A DNA stretch of 64,000 nt from Flavobacterium sp. xlx-214 (GCF_013874595.1 NZ_CP059431.1:248001-312000), one strand, 5' to 3'. Counted from the stretch's first letter, positions 8,215-18,442 are shown. Numbers and translations are program-made. Notes: generated by a model not told the origin, from the sequence alone.

Positions 8215-9726
8215 TTATTTTTTCTTTCCTACTTGAGTTTGAACCCATTGATAAGCAGTATCAAAATTGGTTGCCACTTTTTGATCATCTATTTTTTGAA
8301 AAGTTTGAGTTTTAGTAGCATAAACATACAAACTTGTGGCATCTTTAAAAAAGTGATAATAATGTACAATAACAGGTATTTGCCCTCTGCCGCCATCGCA
8401 ACCTTGTTCAACATTTACAACACTTTGCACAAACTCTAATGTTTCAAAATTTAAGGGCGATGGTATAATTGCATCATCAATATACATTTTATCGTTAAAA
8501 GCATAAGCTACTTTTACATCTTTGATGGTACCAGAGTAAGCTGTGATTTTTTTTACTTTTTGATCACCCGTAAAATAATACAAAGCATTGTTTTGCAAAC
8601 TGAAAAAAGAAGACAAACCATGTTGATAACTTGTTACGCTATCAAACATCATTAAATGACCAACCAAAGTTGCCTCTTTTTCAAAAGCACGTGTTTCGTA
8701 ATTAAGCCAATAATAATATAAACCATCATAATAAACACTACCATTGATATTTTGTAAATCATTCGGATTATTAACCTTAGAAACATCAATATTTTCCATT
8801 TGATAAATAGCGCCCCAACTGCTGTTATAATATTTATTATCAGCAATTAACAACGAATTATCTTTAGTAAACTGTACGTTTTCAATAGGATAAAAATGAA
8901 CATCGTCTGCATTTTCTAATGATATACCTGCTTCAACATATGCCCAAAATTGATTGTTTTTATCCTTAAAACCACTTAAAAGTTCGCTTTTAATGAATGT
9001 TAGCTGTGTAAAATCGCCTTTAAAACCTAAAGATTTAAATTCGTTTGTAACATCTTCGTTATTTTCGATGTTGATATTGGTAAGGTAAAAAGTATCATCA
9101 TCATACAACAAATAAGCATCTAAATAATAATTTGGAATGATAAATTGCGTTGTTTGGGGATTTAGATGCTCTATTTTGGTGAATGAAACACCATCTGATT
9201 GAAAATTACCAACATAAACACCTGCATTATTTTTGACTAAATATGCATTGTTTTGCGTTTTAGCAATTATTTGAATATTTTCTGGAACCGAAGGCACCTT
9301 TTTCTTATGTATTTTCTTATCCCAAGCATCGTAAGACACAAAAATCCATTGTCCGTTTTGTTGAAACATATTGTTGTTAAATCTATTTTCAACTTCACTT
9401 TTCTTAAATAGAAACATTGGTTTTTGCTCGTTAAAATTATAACCTTCTACGCTCACAAAATAGTACGCATTATTGGTTGATAAAAATACCATGTTATTTT
9501 CTACGCCATCAATTTTCCAATTCTCAGCAGTGTTAAATGACAATTGTATTTTATTGGATTGAGAAATGCTAACTCCGTTTGGATCAACAGTATTTTGACG
9601 CAAAAAAACTTCGTTGTTTTTTACCTGAATTTCATACTTTGTTGACACATGGTAATGATAACATTCACTAGCAAAAAGTTGACTATTTAAAAATAAAACA
9701 AACATTAAAACAATTAGCTTTCTCAT
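8215..9726 (-). CDS. Secreted repeat protein, DKNYY-like
   Basis: This exported protein has 503 residues with a signal peptide ending around LFASEC. The mature chain is rich in Tyr and Asn and is built of short beta-strand units such as NNAYYFVSVEG, NNAYLVKNNAGVYVG, DNKYYNSSWGAIYQM and NNALYYFTG, separated by 30-40 residues. That pattern recalls DKNYY-type or propeller-like repeats, but the match is by feel only. The C-terminal segment carries a cysteine near QGCDGGRGQ. It has no T9SS sorting domain. It precedes no clear partner except the secreted protein encoded 16 bases upstream at 9743, probably the same transcript. Confidence 0.5.
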   Translation of the reverse strand: MRKLIVLMFVLFLNSQLFASECYHYHVSTKYEIQVKNNEVFLRQNTVDPNGVSISQSNKIQLSFNTAENWKIDGVENNMVFLSTNNAYYFVSVEGYNFNEQKPMFLFKKSEVENRFNNNMFQQNGQWIFVSYDAWDKKIHKKKVPSVPENIQIIAKTQNNAYLVKNNAGVYVGNFQSDGVSFTKIEHLNPQTTQFIIPNYYLDAYLLYDDDTFYLTNINIENNEDVTNEFKSLGFKGDFTQLTFIKSELLSGFKDKNNQFWAYVEAGISLENADDVHFYPIENVQFTKDNSLLIADNKYYNSSWGAIYQMENIDVSKVNNPNDLQNINGSVYYDGLYYYWLNYETRAFEKEATLVGHLMMFDSVTSYQHGLSSFFSLQNNALYYFTGDQKVKKITAYSGTIKDVKVAYAFNDKMYIDDAIIPSPLNFETLEFVQSVVNVEQGCDGGRGQIPVIVHYYHFFKDATSLYVYATKTQTFQKIDDQKVATNFDTAYQWVQTQVGKKK

Positions 9727-9742
9727 ACATCTTTTAAATTAA

Positions 9743-10735
9743 TTATTTACTAATTACGTTGGGGTATTCTTTAAAATTCACATTCTTTAAAGAACCTTTT
9801 TTAGATTGAATTTTATTTAAATGATATTCTTTGCCTCCTGTTTTTACTAAAATCTCATTACTAGAAATCATGTAAGTTGTTTTTTCTACATTAAACAACA
9901 AAGTATTGTTTTGCACATTGTACTGAAAATCATCATCATATGAAAGCTCTACTTTATTCTCTTTGTCGGTAAAAATGTAATACAAGTTATCATTAAGTCC
10001 GTTTATTAAATACATTTTTTTGCCATTTTCAAAAACATAGGTAACCTCAGGTTCATTATTTTCGGTATCAAATGTTTGATAAGTGCTTTTCACCATTTTT
10101 CCGTTTACTCTTTTAAAAAGGGTATAATCAACCAACATACCTGAGTACTGTTCTTCTAAAATTTCAATGGGTACCACGATGTCATTTTCAACCACATATT
10201 TAGAAAATTGATGCCAACAACAACCACTTTTAGTCATGGTTTCTAGTTGCTTTTTTTCATAATCAACCGCAAACATTCCGCAATTACTTGAACCCAATTC
10301 ACTAAAACTTTCACTTTTCTTAAAGCCTTTTTTGGTTGCTAAATAAACATCATACGATGGCCCACCATAACAACTAAAATATCCTGTACGCACAGCAACA
10401 TCTTCTACGCCATCAAAATTAAAATCTTCAAAAATCAATACACTTTGTTCACCATAAGGCAATTCTTTGACATTTACATTTAGTTCTTTTGAAGAGAAAT
10501 AATCATCTGATTGAAAAACGGTATCAAAAGCTTGGGCTGAAAAAACCTGTTTACCTGTTTTTTTATCGTAAAGTATTAAGTTGCAATTTGTTTCGATATC
10601 ACCATAAGAATTATCGTTTTCAACTATTTTTCCTGAATATTTATCAGAAAAATCAACCAATGAAATGGATCTTCGTTCTTGAGCAAAAACAGAAGCGCTT
10701 ATTAATAAAAGCAAAGAGATCGCTTTTCTTTTCAT
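9743..10735 (-). CDS. Secreted XAC2610-like protein
   Basis: This is a 330-residue protein with a signal peptide ending in VFAQ. The segment around residues 95-150 reads IFEDFNFDGVEDVAVRTG, then CYGGPSYDVYLA, which is the F-N-F-D-G-x-x-D calcium-loop-like motif and the Y-x-V-Y strand typical of XAC2610-related periplasmic proteins. A CCWHQ motif follows. Function of the family is unknown. It lies 16 bases upstream of the 503-residue secreted protein, so the two are likely co-expressed. It is about 100 residues longer than the minimal family domain, with the extra length at the C-terminus. Confidence 0.6.
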   Translation of the reverse strand: MKRKAISLLLLISASVFAQERRSISLVDFSDKYSGKIVENDNSYGDIETNCNLILYDKKTGKQVFSAQAFDTVFQSDDYFSSKELNVNVKELPYGEQSVLIFEDFNFDGVEDVAVRTGYFSCYGGPSYDVYLATKKGFKKSESFSELGSSNCGMFAVDYEKKQLETMTKSGCCWHQFSKYVVENDIVVPIEILEEQYSGMLVDYTLFKRVNGKMVKSTYQTFDTENNEPEVTYVFENGKKMYLINGLNDNLYYIFTDKENKVELSYDDDFQYNVQNNTLLFNVEKTTYMISSNEILVKTGGKEYHLNKIQSKKGSLKNVNFKEYPNVISK

Positions 10736-10759
10736 TTTTTATTTTAAATGTACAAAAAA

Positions 10760-11593
10760 TTAAAATATCAAAACAAGTAACAGCCATAAAATCGGAATAC
10801 TTTCTACCCAAAAAACAGTATAATATTTGGACTGTTTATGACTCACAAAAAAAGTAAAAAGCGCTATACAAATACAAAGCAACAGATTAATAAACCACTG
10901 ATTGGGATAATAGCCTTCTTTAAAAAACTCTAATATATAAAAGGGAATTAGTAAACCATAAATTAGGTTTTTGGTTTTTGAAACACCTAAAATTTGAGGA
11001 ACCGTTTTTAGGTAAGACGAATCATATTTTAAATCGTAAATTTCAAATATAAGAATTAGAATAAGCGTTAAAATAAATCGCTGCAGAAACTTGTAAACTA
11101 CGTCAATACCTATTTCCATATCGGCATTTAACATGGGCAATAAAATGGTTACCCCTGCCCAGCAAACACTTACAATATATATTTTGATACCTGCAAAATT
11201 TCTTAAATTAGGCAATGCCTTAGAAAATGGCACGACGTACATAATACTTAATACGCAAAAAAGTAAAGTAACTATTTGTGTTGCTGTTTTTAGTTGAAAA
11301 AACAAAACACAGCAAATGCCCAAAAACAAAGAAGTTAAAGCAATAATTAGCTTTAATGAGGTTTTGTATTCTTTGTTTTTTAAAACAAAGGGCAAATATT
11401 TTATGATATTGTATGAAGCCGATGTACCGCAAAACACAAAAAGAGTTACGATTACATCAAACGGAATATGACAAAAATAAAAAGTCATTTGTACTAAAGC
11501 TGTTGTAGCTAAAGCAACGTGTAGACTTGCGTTTATATACCAATCTAATATTTTTTTTAGTAACCTCAAAATCAATAAAAAAATAAACCTCAA
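10760..11593 (-). CDS. UbiA-like integral membrane protein
   Basis: This protein has 277 residues and about eight hydrophobic segments spread over the whole length. The order of features is that of UbiA-type prenyltransferase relatives found in flavobacteria: SYNIIKY where the first Asp-rich motif would be, a middle VPFSKALPNLRNFAGIKI, and FEIYDLKYD at the position of the second Asp-rich motif. The first NDxxDxxxD motif is not present, so classical prenyl-diphosphate chemistry is doubtful. It sits between a secreted protein gene and the siderophore-receptor pair with no clear link to either. The family resemblance is moderately sure; the activity is unknown. Confidence 0.55.
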   Translation of the reverse strand: MRFIFLLILRLLKKILDWYINASLHVALATTALVQMTFYFCHIPFDVIVTLFVFCGTSASYNIIKYLPFVLKNKEYKTSLKLIIALTSLFLGICCVLFFQLKTATQIVTLLFCVLSIMYVVPFSKALPNLRNFAGIKIYIVSVCWAGVTILLPMLNADMEIGIDVVYKFLQRFILTLILILIFEIYDLKYDSSYLKTVPQILGVSKTKNLIYGLLIPFYILEFFKEGYYPNQWFINLLLCICIALFTFFVSHKQSKYYTVFWVESIPILWLLLVLIF

Positions 11594-11637
11594 AGATAAA
11601 AATCCTTGAGGTTAAATAATTTATTTTTAATTAAATA

Positions 11638-12975
11638 TTAATAAACACCAATGTAATGGTTACCTGGCTTGTTTTTTAATTTAGCGCCTTTTGTAACTGT
11701 ACCTGTTTTGCTGTTTAAAATGTAAATATTACCGTCTTTACCAACTGGTGTAACTGCAATGTAAACCTCATCACCATCAACCACAAAACCTTGGTATTGA
11801 CCAAAATCTAGACCAGCTTCATAAGGTAAATCAACCTTTGCTGCCGTTTTAGCATTTAAATCAACTCTAGCTACAAATCCTTGTTCTGTACCTGTATACG
11901 TATACATTACATAAGCAATGCCATTACCAGCATACCTCCAAGCATCAACATACGTACCTGTAACACCTAATGCGCTGTCTAAACTAAACACATACTCGTT
12001 ATCGTATTGGTTGTTTTGGTTAATTCTTAAAATATGAGAACCTTTTGTACCACGTTGAGTTGCTTGATAAATATTACCATCGTTTGCAACAAAAGCGTTA
12101 AAACTACGGTAACCACTTGTGTCACCATTATCAACGGTAGAAGTAATTAAAGAAGGATTTTCTAATGAAGGATAATCAACAACTAATGATTTTGTACCTA
12201 AACGTCCGTCTTTAAAGCCATTTTTTCCAGTTGTTGGATCTGTTTGTCTCATCCAAGTACCAACAATTAATTTGTTACCTGCTTTGTTTAAAACGGGTGC
12301 ATCTAAACGAAAAATATGATGTCCTGCTAATTCTTCTTCAGCGCTTAAAGGTAATTCATAACTTTTATATCCTTTAATTGCAGTATTCACTAAATCTAAC
12401 GCCAAAACTGTTGATGTACCTCTATAATATTTAAAAGCAGTAGTGGTGTCATCAGCATTATTTGCTTTTGGAGTGGTAACATTTACAGCGATACCCGTTT
12501 TATCTCCGTCAAATAATTTTGCCCAGCGTGGTGAAGTACCTACTTGTTGCGATGCGTTTGCCCCTTTTACATAGCCAAAAGCATTACCACCGTTAACTGT
12601 ATATTTATCTAACTGTCCGCCGTCTACGCCTGTATATTGTATGTTAAACAATATTTTACCATCAGCAGATGATTGTAAACGAGCTGTTCTACTTGAATGC
12701 ACTCCGAATCCGTTATCGTAAACAGACACTTCATAATCAGGATTTTTTGCATTTGTTTTTGAAATAGAATATACTACTGTTCCTCCGTTTCCATCTCCAG
12801 GTTGCCCGTCTGGCGCAGCTCCCATTTTAGCACCTGCAATTGTAATCCAACGATCTTCTGTAGGTGTTATATTCTCGTCTTTCGGAGCAACGTCATCATT
12901 AGATGAACAGCTTGCAAAAAACAACGATGATGAAACAATACTTAATGAAACGAATTTAAAAAACTTGTTTTTCAT
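11638..12975 (-). CDS. XusB-like surface lipoprotein (DUF4374)
   Basis: This lipoprotein has 445 residues: signal peptide, lipidation cysteine at about residue 23, then SSNDD, which fits surface export in Bacteroidota. The mature chain is a run of propeller-like blades and matches DUF4374 proteins by the opening WITIAGAKMG, the middle AGHHIFRLDAPVLNKAGNKLIVGTW and the ending GNHYIGVY. DUF4374 includes XusB of Bacteroides, which holds ferric siderophores made by other bacteria and passes them to the TonB-dependent receptor XusA. Here the receptor gene lies directly upstream, 3 bases away. The third partner of that system, the PepSY membrane protein XusC, is not in the window. Confidence 0.8.
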   Translation of the reverse strand: MKNKFFKFVSLSIVSSSLFFASCSSNDDVAPKDENITPTEDRWITIAGAKMGAAPDGQPGDGNGGTVVYSISKTNAKNPDYEVSVYDNGFGVHSSRTARLQSSADGKILFNIQYTGVDGGQLDKYTVNGGNAFGYVKGANASQQVGTSPRWAKLFDGDKTGIAVNVTTPKANNADDTTTAFKYYRGTSTVLALDLVNTAIKGYKSYELPLSAEEELAGHHIFRLDAPVLNKAGNKLIVGTWMRQTDPTTGKNGFKDGRLGTKSLVVDYPSLENPSLITSTVDNGDTSGYRSFNAFVANDGNIYQATQRGTKGSHILRINQNNQYDNEYVFSLDSALGVTGTYVDAWRYAGNGIAYVMYTYTGTEQGFVARVDLNAKTAAKVDLPYEAGLDFGQYQGFVVDGDEVYIAVTPVGKDGNIYILNSKTGTVTKGAKLKNKPGNHYIGVY

Positions 12976-12978
12976 GGG

Positions 12979-15399
12979 TTATAATGTATTAAATGAGTAA
13001 TTGATTTTAAAATAAAAGGCGCGCCCTGGTTTTTGTACCGCAAAATTATCGAAGGCTTGTTTGTTAAAAATGTTCTTAGCATCAAAGCTTACAATAAACT
13101 TTTTGTTAGGAAACGTATAACTAAAACCTATATCTTGTATAAACTGTTGTGGTGTTGTAGCTTCATCTAACAAATCTTGGCGGTTAGCAATTCCTTTACC
13201 AGGTGGTTGAATGGTATAAAATGATTCTACAAATCCAAAAGCGTAGTTGATAAACAAATTGCTGTTTTTTTGAAAAGCATTTTTAATTTGATATTGCAAT
13301 GATGCATTTGCTGTAAAAAAAGGTTCGTTAGGAATTTGCTCGTTATAAGAATTGTCGGTTTTTACTTTGTTTATTGAGTTAAATCGAGAAACATTTCCAT
13401 GTAACGTTAATTTATCTTTATAAGTATACATTAACTCTGTTTCAAAACCGATTGATTTAACTCTTCCTACATTAATAAACGGAGCTGTTTCTAAAGCTGC
13501 ATTTACTTTATCATCTGCCTTACGAACAATTTTATCTTGCGTATCTCTGATGAACCCTGAAGCTGATACAGAAAAAGTATGATCTTTAATTTTATAAGCT
13601 CCAAACTTTAATCCTAAGTTATAGTTTTCACTTATTTCTGGTTTTAAACCCGTATTTGAAATCATATTTTCACTTGGATCTCCAAAAATTTCTCTTTCCG
13701 ATGCTAATCTCAATGCTCGTTCAGCAGAAAACAAAACCACAACTGATGGTGAAACTAAATAAGACGATGCTACACCATAACCTGTTTCTTTACTTGCGTT
13801 GGTTCTTTCAATATCTACTTTTGTTTGTTGTCCTTCAACTAATTTAGATGTTGGTTGAATTTGCTTCATTTTTTGTTCGTATAGTTTTAAAAAAGCGTTT
13901 ACTTTTAATTTTTCATCAAATGCTTTAAAATCATATGCAAAAGAAGTTATGTTTTTTTGCAAAGTATTTGATGTAGCATAAATTTGTTGCGAAATAGGCT
14001 TTAATTGATCTTCATCTGTTCGATCAACATCATACACAACATGGTTTACAAATAATTTATGATTATCTACAAACTCATAACTTAAACCAGCGCGTAATGT
14101 TTTAATGGTTCTATTTATATGATTTAAAGTTGGTGCTCCTTGCTGTGCTCCCTGTGTCGTCTTTAAATCTTCACCATAAAGTCCTTTTGCTATTTCACCA
14201 TACCAATTGTATCTATAAGAAACAGTATCACTTACAATTTGTTGGCGCTTACTTAGCATTCCGTTAATATCAAAGGTTAAGCCGTTAACAAATAAATTTT
14301 TCTTTTTATAATCAAAATGAAAAACTTGCGCCTCACTTTGTGTATATCTACCTTTATACGGCACTGTCATGTACAAACCGTGCTGAATTTCATTATAAGC
14401 TTCTGATAAATTTAAGCCTACAAAAAAATTATCTGCCCATTTTACATCGGTAAAACCAATCTCTGTACGTAAACCCGTTGATTTAAAAGCGTCATTAAAA
14501 CGTTTAGCTTTTACATATTCATAACTTCCATCACCTTTGATGTTTCTTGCAAACTTGCCCCAGATTTCATAGTTATTATCTGAATAATTGTGAAAACCAG
14601 AAGTTTTAAAGGTTAATCCACTTTTATTATTACGAAACATTCCACTGTAATTTGCTTGAAATGTATTGAAAGACCCATAAGATAAAGAAGCGTTCACAGC
14701 ATTTCGTAATCCTTTTTTAAGCACTACATTTATAGCACCACCCAAAGCATCGTCTGATAAATGAATAGGCACTACACCTTTATAAACTTCGATACGTTCA
14801 ATAAGTGCGGGAGGTATGCTGTTTAAGTCAAATGATGATCCGTAAGTAGATATTGGTAATCCATCAACAAAAATTTTAATAGCATTACCCGTCATTCCAT
14901 TTAAATTATAGTCAACTGCTGCTCCTAATCCTCCATTTTGACGTACACGTACACCTGCCGTTCTATCCAATAATTCGTTTGTTTGAATATTACGAACCGC
15001 TGCATCTTTGGTTTCAATAACATTCATTGCAAAACCTTCTTTTTCTAATTTTGATTTAACCGATTCTACATGAATTACCAAATCATCCATAGTTTCTGCG
15101 TTATCTGAAATTAAATAAAGATCTACTTCAACATTTTGATTGCTAACAGTAACATCGGTGTATTCTTCGTAAAGTCCTTTTTTAATTATAATTTGGTAAG
15201 AGCCCACAGGTATATTCTCAAATAAATAATCTCCCTTAGTGTTTGATTGGGTTTCTTTTACCAAATCGTTTACAACTAATAAAACAGATGCATTGGGTAC
15301 TAATTGACCATTATCATCATATGTTTTTCCAAAAATTTTATACTGTGCAGAGGCAACATGGGTAGTCAATATCAAACAAAGTAGTGTAAAAAGGCGCAT
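12979..15399 (-). CDS. TonB-dependent outer membrane receptor, XusA-like
   Basis: This is an 806-residue receptor. A signal peptide (1-18) is followed by a carboxypeptidase-regulatory-like domain (about 20-95), a plug domain (about 125-235, with LDRTAGVRVRQNGGLG and IERIEVYKGVVPIHLSDDALGGAINV) and a beta-barrel to the end, closing with a typical aromatic-rich strand. It imports a bulky ligand across the outer membrane using TonB energy. The paired DUF4374 lipoprotein points to xenosiderophore uptake, which is inferred from the pairing and not from the receptor alone. A good promoter lies 20 bases upstream, with a possible iron-repressor site between its two boxes. Confidence 0.88.
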   Translation of the reverse strand: MRLFTLLCLILTTHVASAQYKIFGKTYDDNGQLVPNASVLLVVNDLVKETQSNTKGDYLFENIPVGSYQIIIKKGLYEEYTDVTVSNQNVEVDLYLISDNAETMDDLVIHVESVKSKLEKEGFAMNVIETKDAAVRNIQTNELLDRTAGVRVRQNGGLGAAVDYNLNGMTGNAIKIFVDGLPISTYGSSFDLNSIPPALIERIEVYKGVVPIHLSDDALGGAINVVLKKGLRNAVNASLSYGSFNTFQANYSGMFRNNKSGLTFKTSGFHNYSDNNYEIWGKFARNIKGDGSYEYVKAKRFNDAFKSTGLRTEIGFTDVKWADNFFVGLNLSEAYNEIQHGLYMTVPYKGRYTQSEAQVFHFDYKKKNLFVNGLTFDINGMLSKRQQIVSDTVSYRYNWYGEIAKGLYGEDLKTTQGAQQGAPTLNHINRTIKTLRAGLSYEFVDNHKLFVNHVVYDVDRTDEDQLKPISQQIYATSNTLQKNITSFAYDFKAFDEKLKVNAFLKLYEQKMKQIQPTSKLVEGQQTKVDIERTNASKETGYGVASSYLVSPSVVVLFSAERALRLASEREIFGDPSENMISNTGLKPEISENYNLGLKFGAYKIKDHTFSVSASGFIRDTQDKIVRKADDKVNAALETAPFINVGRVKSIGFETELMYTYKDKLTLHGNVSRFNSINKVKTDNSYNEQIPNEPFFTANASLQYQIKNAFQKNSNLFINYAFGFVESFYTIQPPGKGIANRQDLLDEATTPQQFIQDIGFSYTFPNKKFIVSFDAKNIFNKQAFDNFAVQKPGRAFYFKINYSFNTL

Positions 15400-15419
15400 A
15401 AGAAAATGAAATATTTTTG

Positions 15420-15450
15420 CAAAGGTATGTTTATTTAGATAAAATCCAAA
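15420..15450 (-). promoter_or_regulatory. Promoter of the receptor-lipoprotein operon
   Basis: On the minus strand TTTG (15447-15450) is followed after 19 bases by TACCTTTG (15420-15427). This is a full match to the Bacteroidota -33 TTTG / -7 TAnnTTTG promoter, with the start codon 21 bases beyond. Confidence 0.75.
15430..15443. promoter_or_regulatory. Possible iron-repressor operator
   Basis: TTTATTTAGATAAA has inverted arms TTTAT and ATAAA and lies between the -33 and -7 boxes of the receptor promoter. A repressor bound here would block transcription. The site is AT-rich like Fur boxes, but an AT-rich palindrome is easy to find by chance. Confidence 0.35.
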
Positions 15451-15530
15451 TAAAAATAAGAAAGTTTCCCTTAGATAATCACAACTTAACTTTTAGCATA
15501 TTAAATACTAATATGTATGTAAGTTATGCT

Positions 15531-15560
15531 TTTGTAAAACCATAAAAAGTATTAAATTTG
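15531..15560 (+). promoter_or_regulatory. Promoter of gcvP
   Basis: TTTG (15531-15534), 18 bases, then TAAATTTG (15553-15560). Both boxes match the Bacteroidota consensus. The start codon is 32 bases downstream. Confidence 0.8.
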
Positions 15561-15592
15561 CACCTTACACAACTAATCATTTTTTTCTGCAG

Positions 15593-18442
15593 ATGAAGAC
15601 AAATGCTTTTGCTTTAAGACATATTGGTCCTAGAGCTACAGATTTACAACACATGTTTAACACCGTTGGTGTAAAGGATATGGATCAATTATTATATGAA
15701 ACTTTCCCTGACAAAATTCGTTTAGAGAAAGATATCGAGTTAGATCCAGCAATGACAGAATATGAATACTTAGCACACGCAACTGCTTTAGGTGCGCAAA
15801 ACAAAGTATTTAAAACAATGATCGGTTTAGGATACAATGAAGCTATTGTACCGGCGGTTATTCAACGTAACATTTTTGAAAACCCAGGATGGTATACTGC
15901 TTACACACCTTATCAAGCAGAAATTGCGCAAGGTCGCTTAGAAGCTTTATTAAACTTCCAAACTACGGTAATTGAATTATCTGGAATGGAAATTGCCAAT
16001 GCATCTTTATTAGATGAATCTACAGCGGCGGCAGAAGCTATGGCTTTATTATTTGATGTTCGTACAAGAGATCAAAAGAAAAATAATGTAAATAAATTCT
16101 TTGTTTCAGAAGAAATTTTACCTCAAACTTTATCAGTATTACAAACACGTTCTACGCCAATTGGTGTTGAATTAGTAGTAGGAAACCACGAAACTTTCGA
16201 TTTTTCTGAAGATTTCTTTGGTGCTATCTTACAATACCCAGGTAAATACGGACAAGTTTTTGATTATGAAGCATTCATTAATCAAGCACACGCTAAAAGT
16301 ATTACCGTAGCTGTTGCTGCTGATATTTTATCGTTAGTTCGTTTAAAATCGCCAGGAGAAATGGGTGCTGATGTTGTGGTAGGTACTACACAACGTTTTG
16401 GTATTCCGTTAGGTTTTGGTGGACCACACGCTGGTTTCTTCGCAACAAAAGAAGAGTACAAACGTTCTATGCCAGGTCGTATCATTGGGGTTTCTCAAGA
16501 TACCAACGGAAACCGTGCATTACGTATGGCATTACAAACGCGTGAGCAACACATTAAGCGAGAAAAAGCAACATCAAACATTTGTACAGCACAAGTATTG
16601 TTAGCTGTTATGGCAGGTATGTATGCGGTTTACCACGGACCACAAGGTTTACGTAGAATTGCAAACGAAGCACATGCTAAAGCGGTTACTATTGCTAGCG
16701 AATTACAAAAATTAGGATTTGAGCAAGTAAACGATGCTTATTTTGATACTATTTTAGTAAAAGCAGATGCTGCTAAAGTAAAAGCTGTTGCTGAAGCTAA
16801 AGAATTCAACTTCTTTTACCCAGATGCTAACCACGTGTCTATTTCGGTAAACGAAACTATTTCATTTAACGACATCAACACTGTTATTGGTATTTTTGCT
16901 GAAGTAGCAGGAAAATCATTCCAAACAGTTACAGAATTATCTCAAGAAGCTTTAGTACCTGTAAAATTAGAGCGTACTTCAACGTTCTTAGAGCATGATG
17001 TTTTCAATACATATCATTCAGAATCGCAATTAATGCGTTACATCAAAAAATTAGAACGTAAAGATTTAGCATTGAATCACTCAATGATTTCTTTAGGATC
17101 TTGTACGATGAAATTAAACGCTGCGGCTGAAATGCTACCTTTAAGTAACCCAAATTGGAACAACATGCACCCGTTTGCACCTGTAAACCAAGCACAAGGT
17201 TACTTAACTATGTTACATAAGTTAGAGCAACAGTTAAACGTTATTACTGGTTTTGCTGGCACAACCTTACAACCAAACTCTGGTGCACAAGGTGAATATG
17301 CAGGTTTAATGGTTATCCGTGCGTACCACGAATCTCGTGGCGAAGGACACCGTAACATTGCTTTAATTCCAGCTTCTGCTCACGGTACAAACCCAGCATC
17401 TGCTGCAATGGCAGGTATGAAGGTTGTGGTTACTAAAACGACTGAAGAAGGTAACATTGATGTTGAAGATTTAAGAGCGAAAGCAGAATTACACAAAGAC
17501 AATTTATCTTGTGTAATGATTACCTACCCTTCTACACATGGTGTTTACGAATCTTCAATCATTGAAATTACCAACATGATCCACGAAAATGGTGGACAAG
17601 TATATATGGACGGTGCTAACATGAATGCACAGGTAGGATTAACAAATCCTGCAAGAATTGGTGCAGACGTTTGTCACTTAAACTTACACAAAACATTCGC
17701 TATTCCTCACGGTGGTGGTGGACCAGGTGTTGGACCAATTTGTGTGGCACAGCATTTAGTTGAGTTTTTACCAACAAATCCAGTTATGAAAGTGGGTGGC
17801 GATAACGCTATTACTGCAATTTCTGCTGCGCCTTACGGTTCTGCATTGGTTTGTTTAATTTCGTACGGATACATTTCGATGTTAGGTGCCGAAGGTTTAA
17901 AACAATCTACTATGACAGCTATCTTAAACGCGAACTATATGAAAGCACGTTTAAGCGAAGGATACGAAGTATTGTATTCTGGAGAAAGAGGTCGTGCAGC
18001 TCACGAAATGATTATTGACTGTCGTATGTTCAAAGCGCAAGGTATTGAAGTTACTGATATTGCAAAACGCTTAATGGATTACGGTTTCCACGCACCAACA
18101 GTATCTTTCCCTGTTGCAGGTACGTTAATGATTGAACCAACGGAATCGGAAGATGTAGCTGAGTTAGATCGTTTTTGTGATGCAATGCTTTCAATTCGTA
18201 AAGAAATTGCTGCAGCAACAGCTGAAGATGTAAACAACGTATTGAAAAATGCGCCTCATACATTAGCTATGTTAACAGCTGAAACTTGGGAACAACCATA
18301 TTCTCGTCAGCAAGCGGCTTATCCGTTAGAGTATGTTGCAGAAAACAAATTCTGGCCAAGCGTACGCAGAGTTGATGATGCTTACGGAGATAGAAACTTA
18401 GTATGTTCTTGTGCTCCTATTGAAGCTTATATGGAAGCTTAA
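15593..18442 (+). CDS. gcvP: Glycine dehydrogenase (decarboxylating), P-protein
   Basis: This single 949-residue chain of the glycine cleavage system decarboxylates glycine with PLP and transfers the aminomethyl group to the H-protein. The N-terminal half (1-450) starts RHIGPR and contains TPYQAEIAQGRLEALLNFQT; the C-terminal half carries LGSCTMKLNAAAEM and the PLP lysine in LHKTFAIPHGGGGPG (Lys700). Both halves are fused, as usual in Bacteroidota. No gcvH or gcvT is adjacent. Transcription starts from a strong promoter and ends at a terminator 20 bases after the stop. The last 16 codons and the terminator are repeated at 21691. Confidence 0.97.
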   Translation: MKTNAFALRHIGPRATDLQHMFNTVGVKDMDQLLYETFPDKIRLEKDIELDPAMTEYEYLAHATALGAQNKVFKTMIGLGYNEAIVPAVIQRNIFENPGWYTAYTPYQAEIAQGRLEALLNFQTTVIELSGMEIANASLLDESTAAAEAMALLFDVRTRDQKKNNVNKFFVSEEILPQTLSVLQTRSTPIGVELVVGNHETFDFSEDFFGAILQYPGKYGQVFDYEAFINQAHAKSITVAVAADILSLVRLKSPGEMGADVVVGTTQRFGIPLGFGGPHAGFFATKEEYKRSMPGRIIGVSQDTNGNRALRMALQTREQHIKREKATSNICTAQVLLAVMAGMYAVYHGPQGLRRIANEAHAKAVTIASELQKLGFEQVNDAYFDTILVKADAAKVKAVAEAKEFNFFYPDANHVSISVNETISFNDINTVIGIFAEVAGKSFQTVTELSQEALVPVKLERTSTFLEHDVFNTYHSESQLMRYIKKLERKDLALNHSMISLGSCTMKLNAAAEMLPLSNPNWNNMHPFAPVNQAQGYLTMLHKLEQQLNVITGFAGTTLQPNSGAQGEYAGLMVIRAYHESRGEGHRNIALIPASAHGTNPASAAMAGMKVVVTKTTEEGNIDVEDLRAKAELHKDNLSCVMITYPSTHGVYESSIIEITNMIHENGGQVYMDGANMNAQVGLTNPARIGADVCHLNLHKTFAIPHGGGGPGVGPICVAQHLVEFLPTNPVMKVGGDNAITAISAAPYGSALVCLISYGYISMLGAEGLKQSTMTAILNANYMKARLSEGYEVLYSGERGRAAHEMIIDCRMFKAQGIEVTDIAKRLMDYGFHAPTVSFPVAGTLMIEPTESEDVAELDRFCDAMLSIRKEIAAATAEDVNNVLKNAPHTLAMLTAETWEQPYSRQQAAYPLEYVAENKFWPSVRRVDDAYGDRNLVCSCAPIEAYMEA

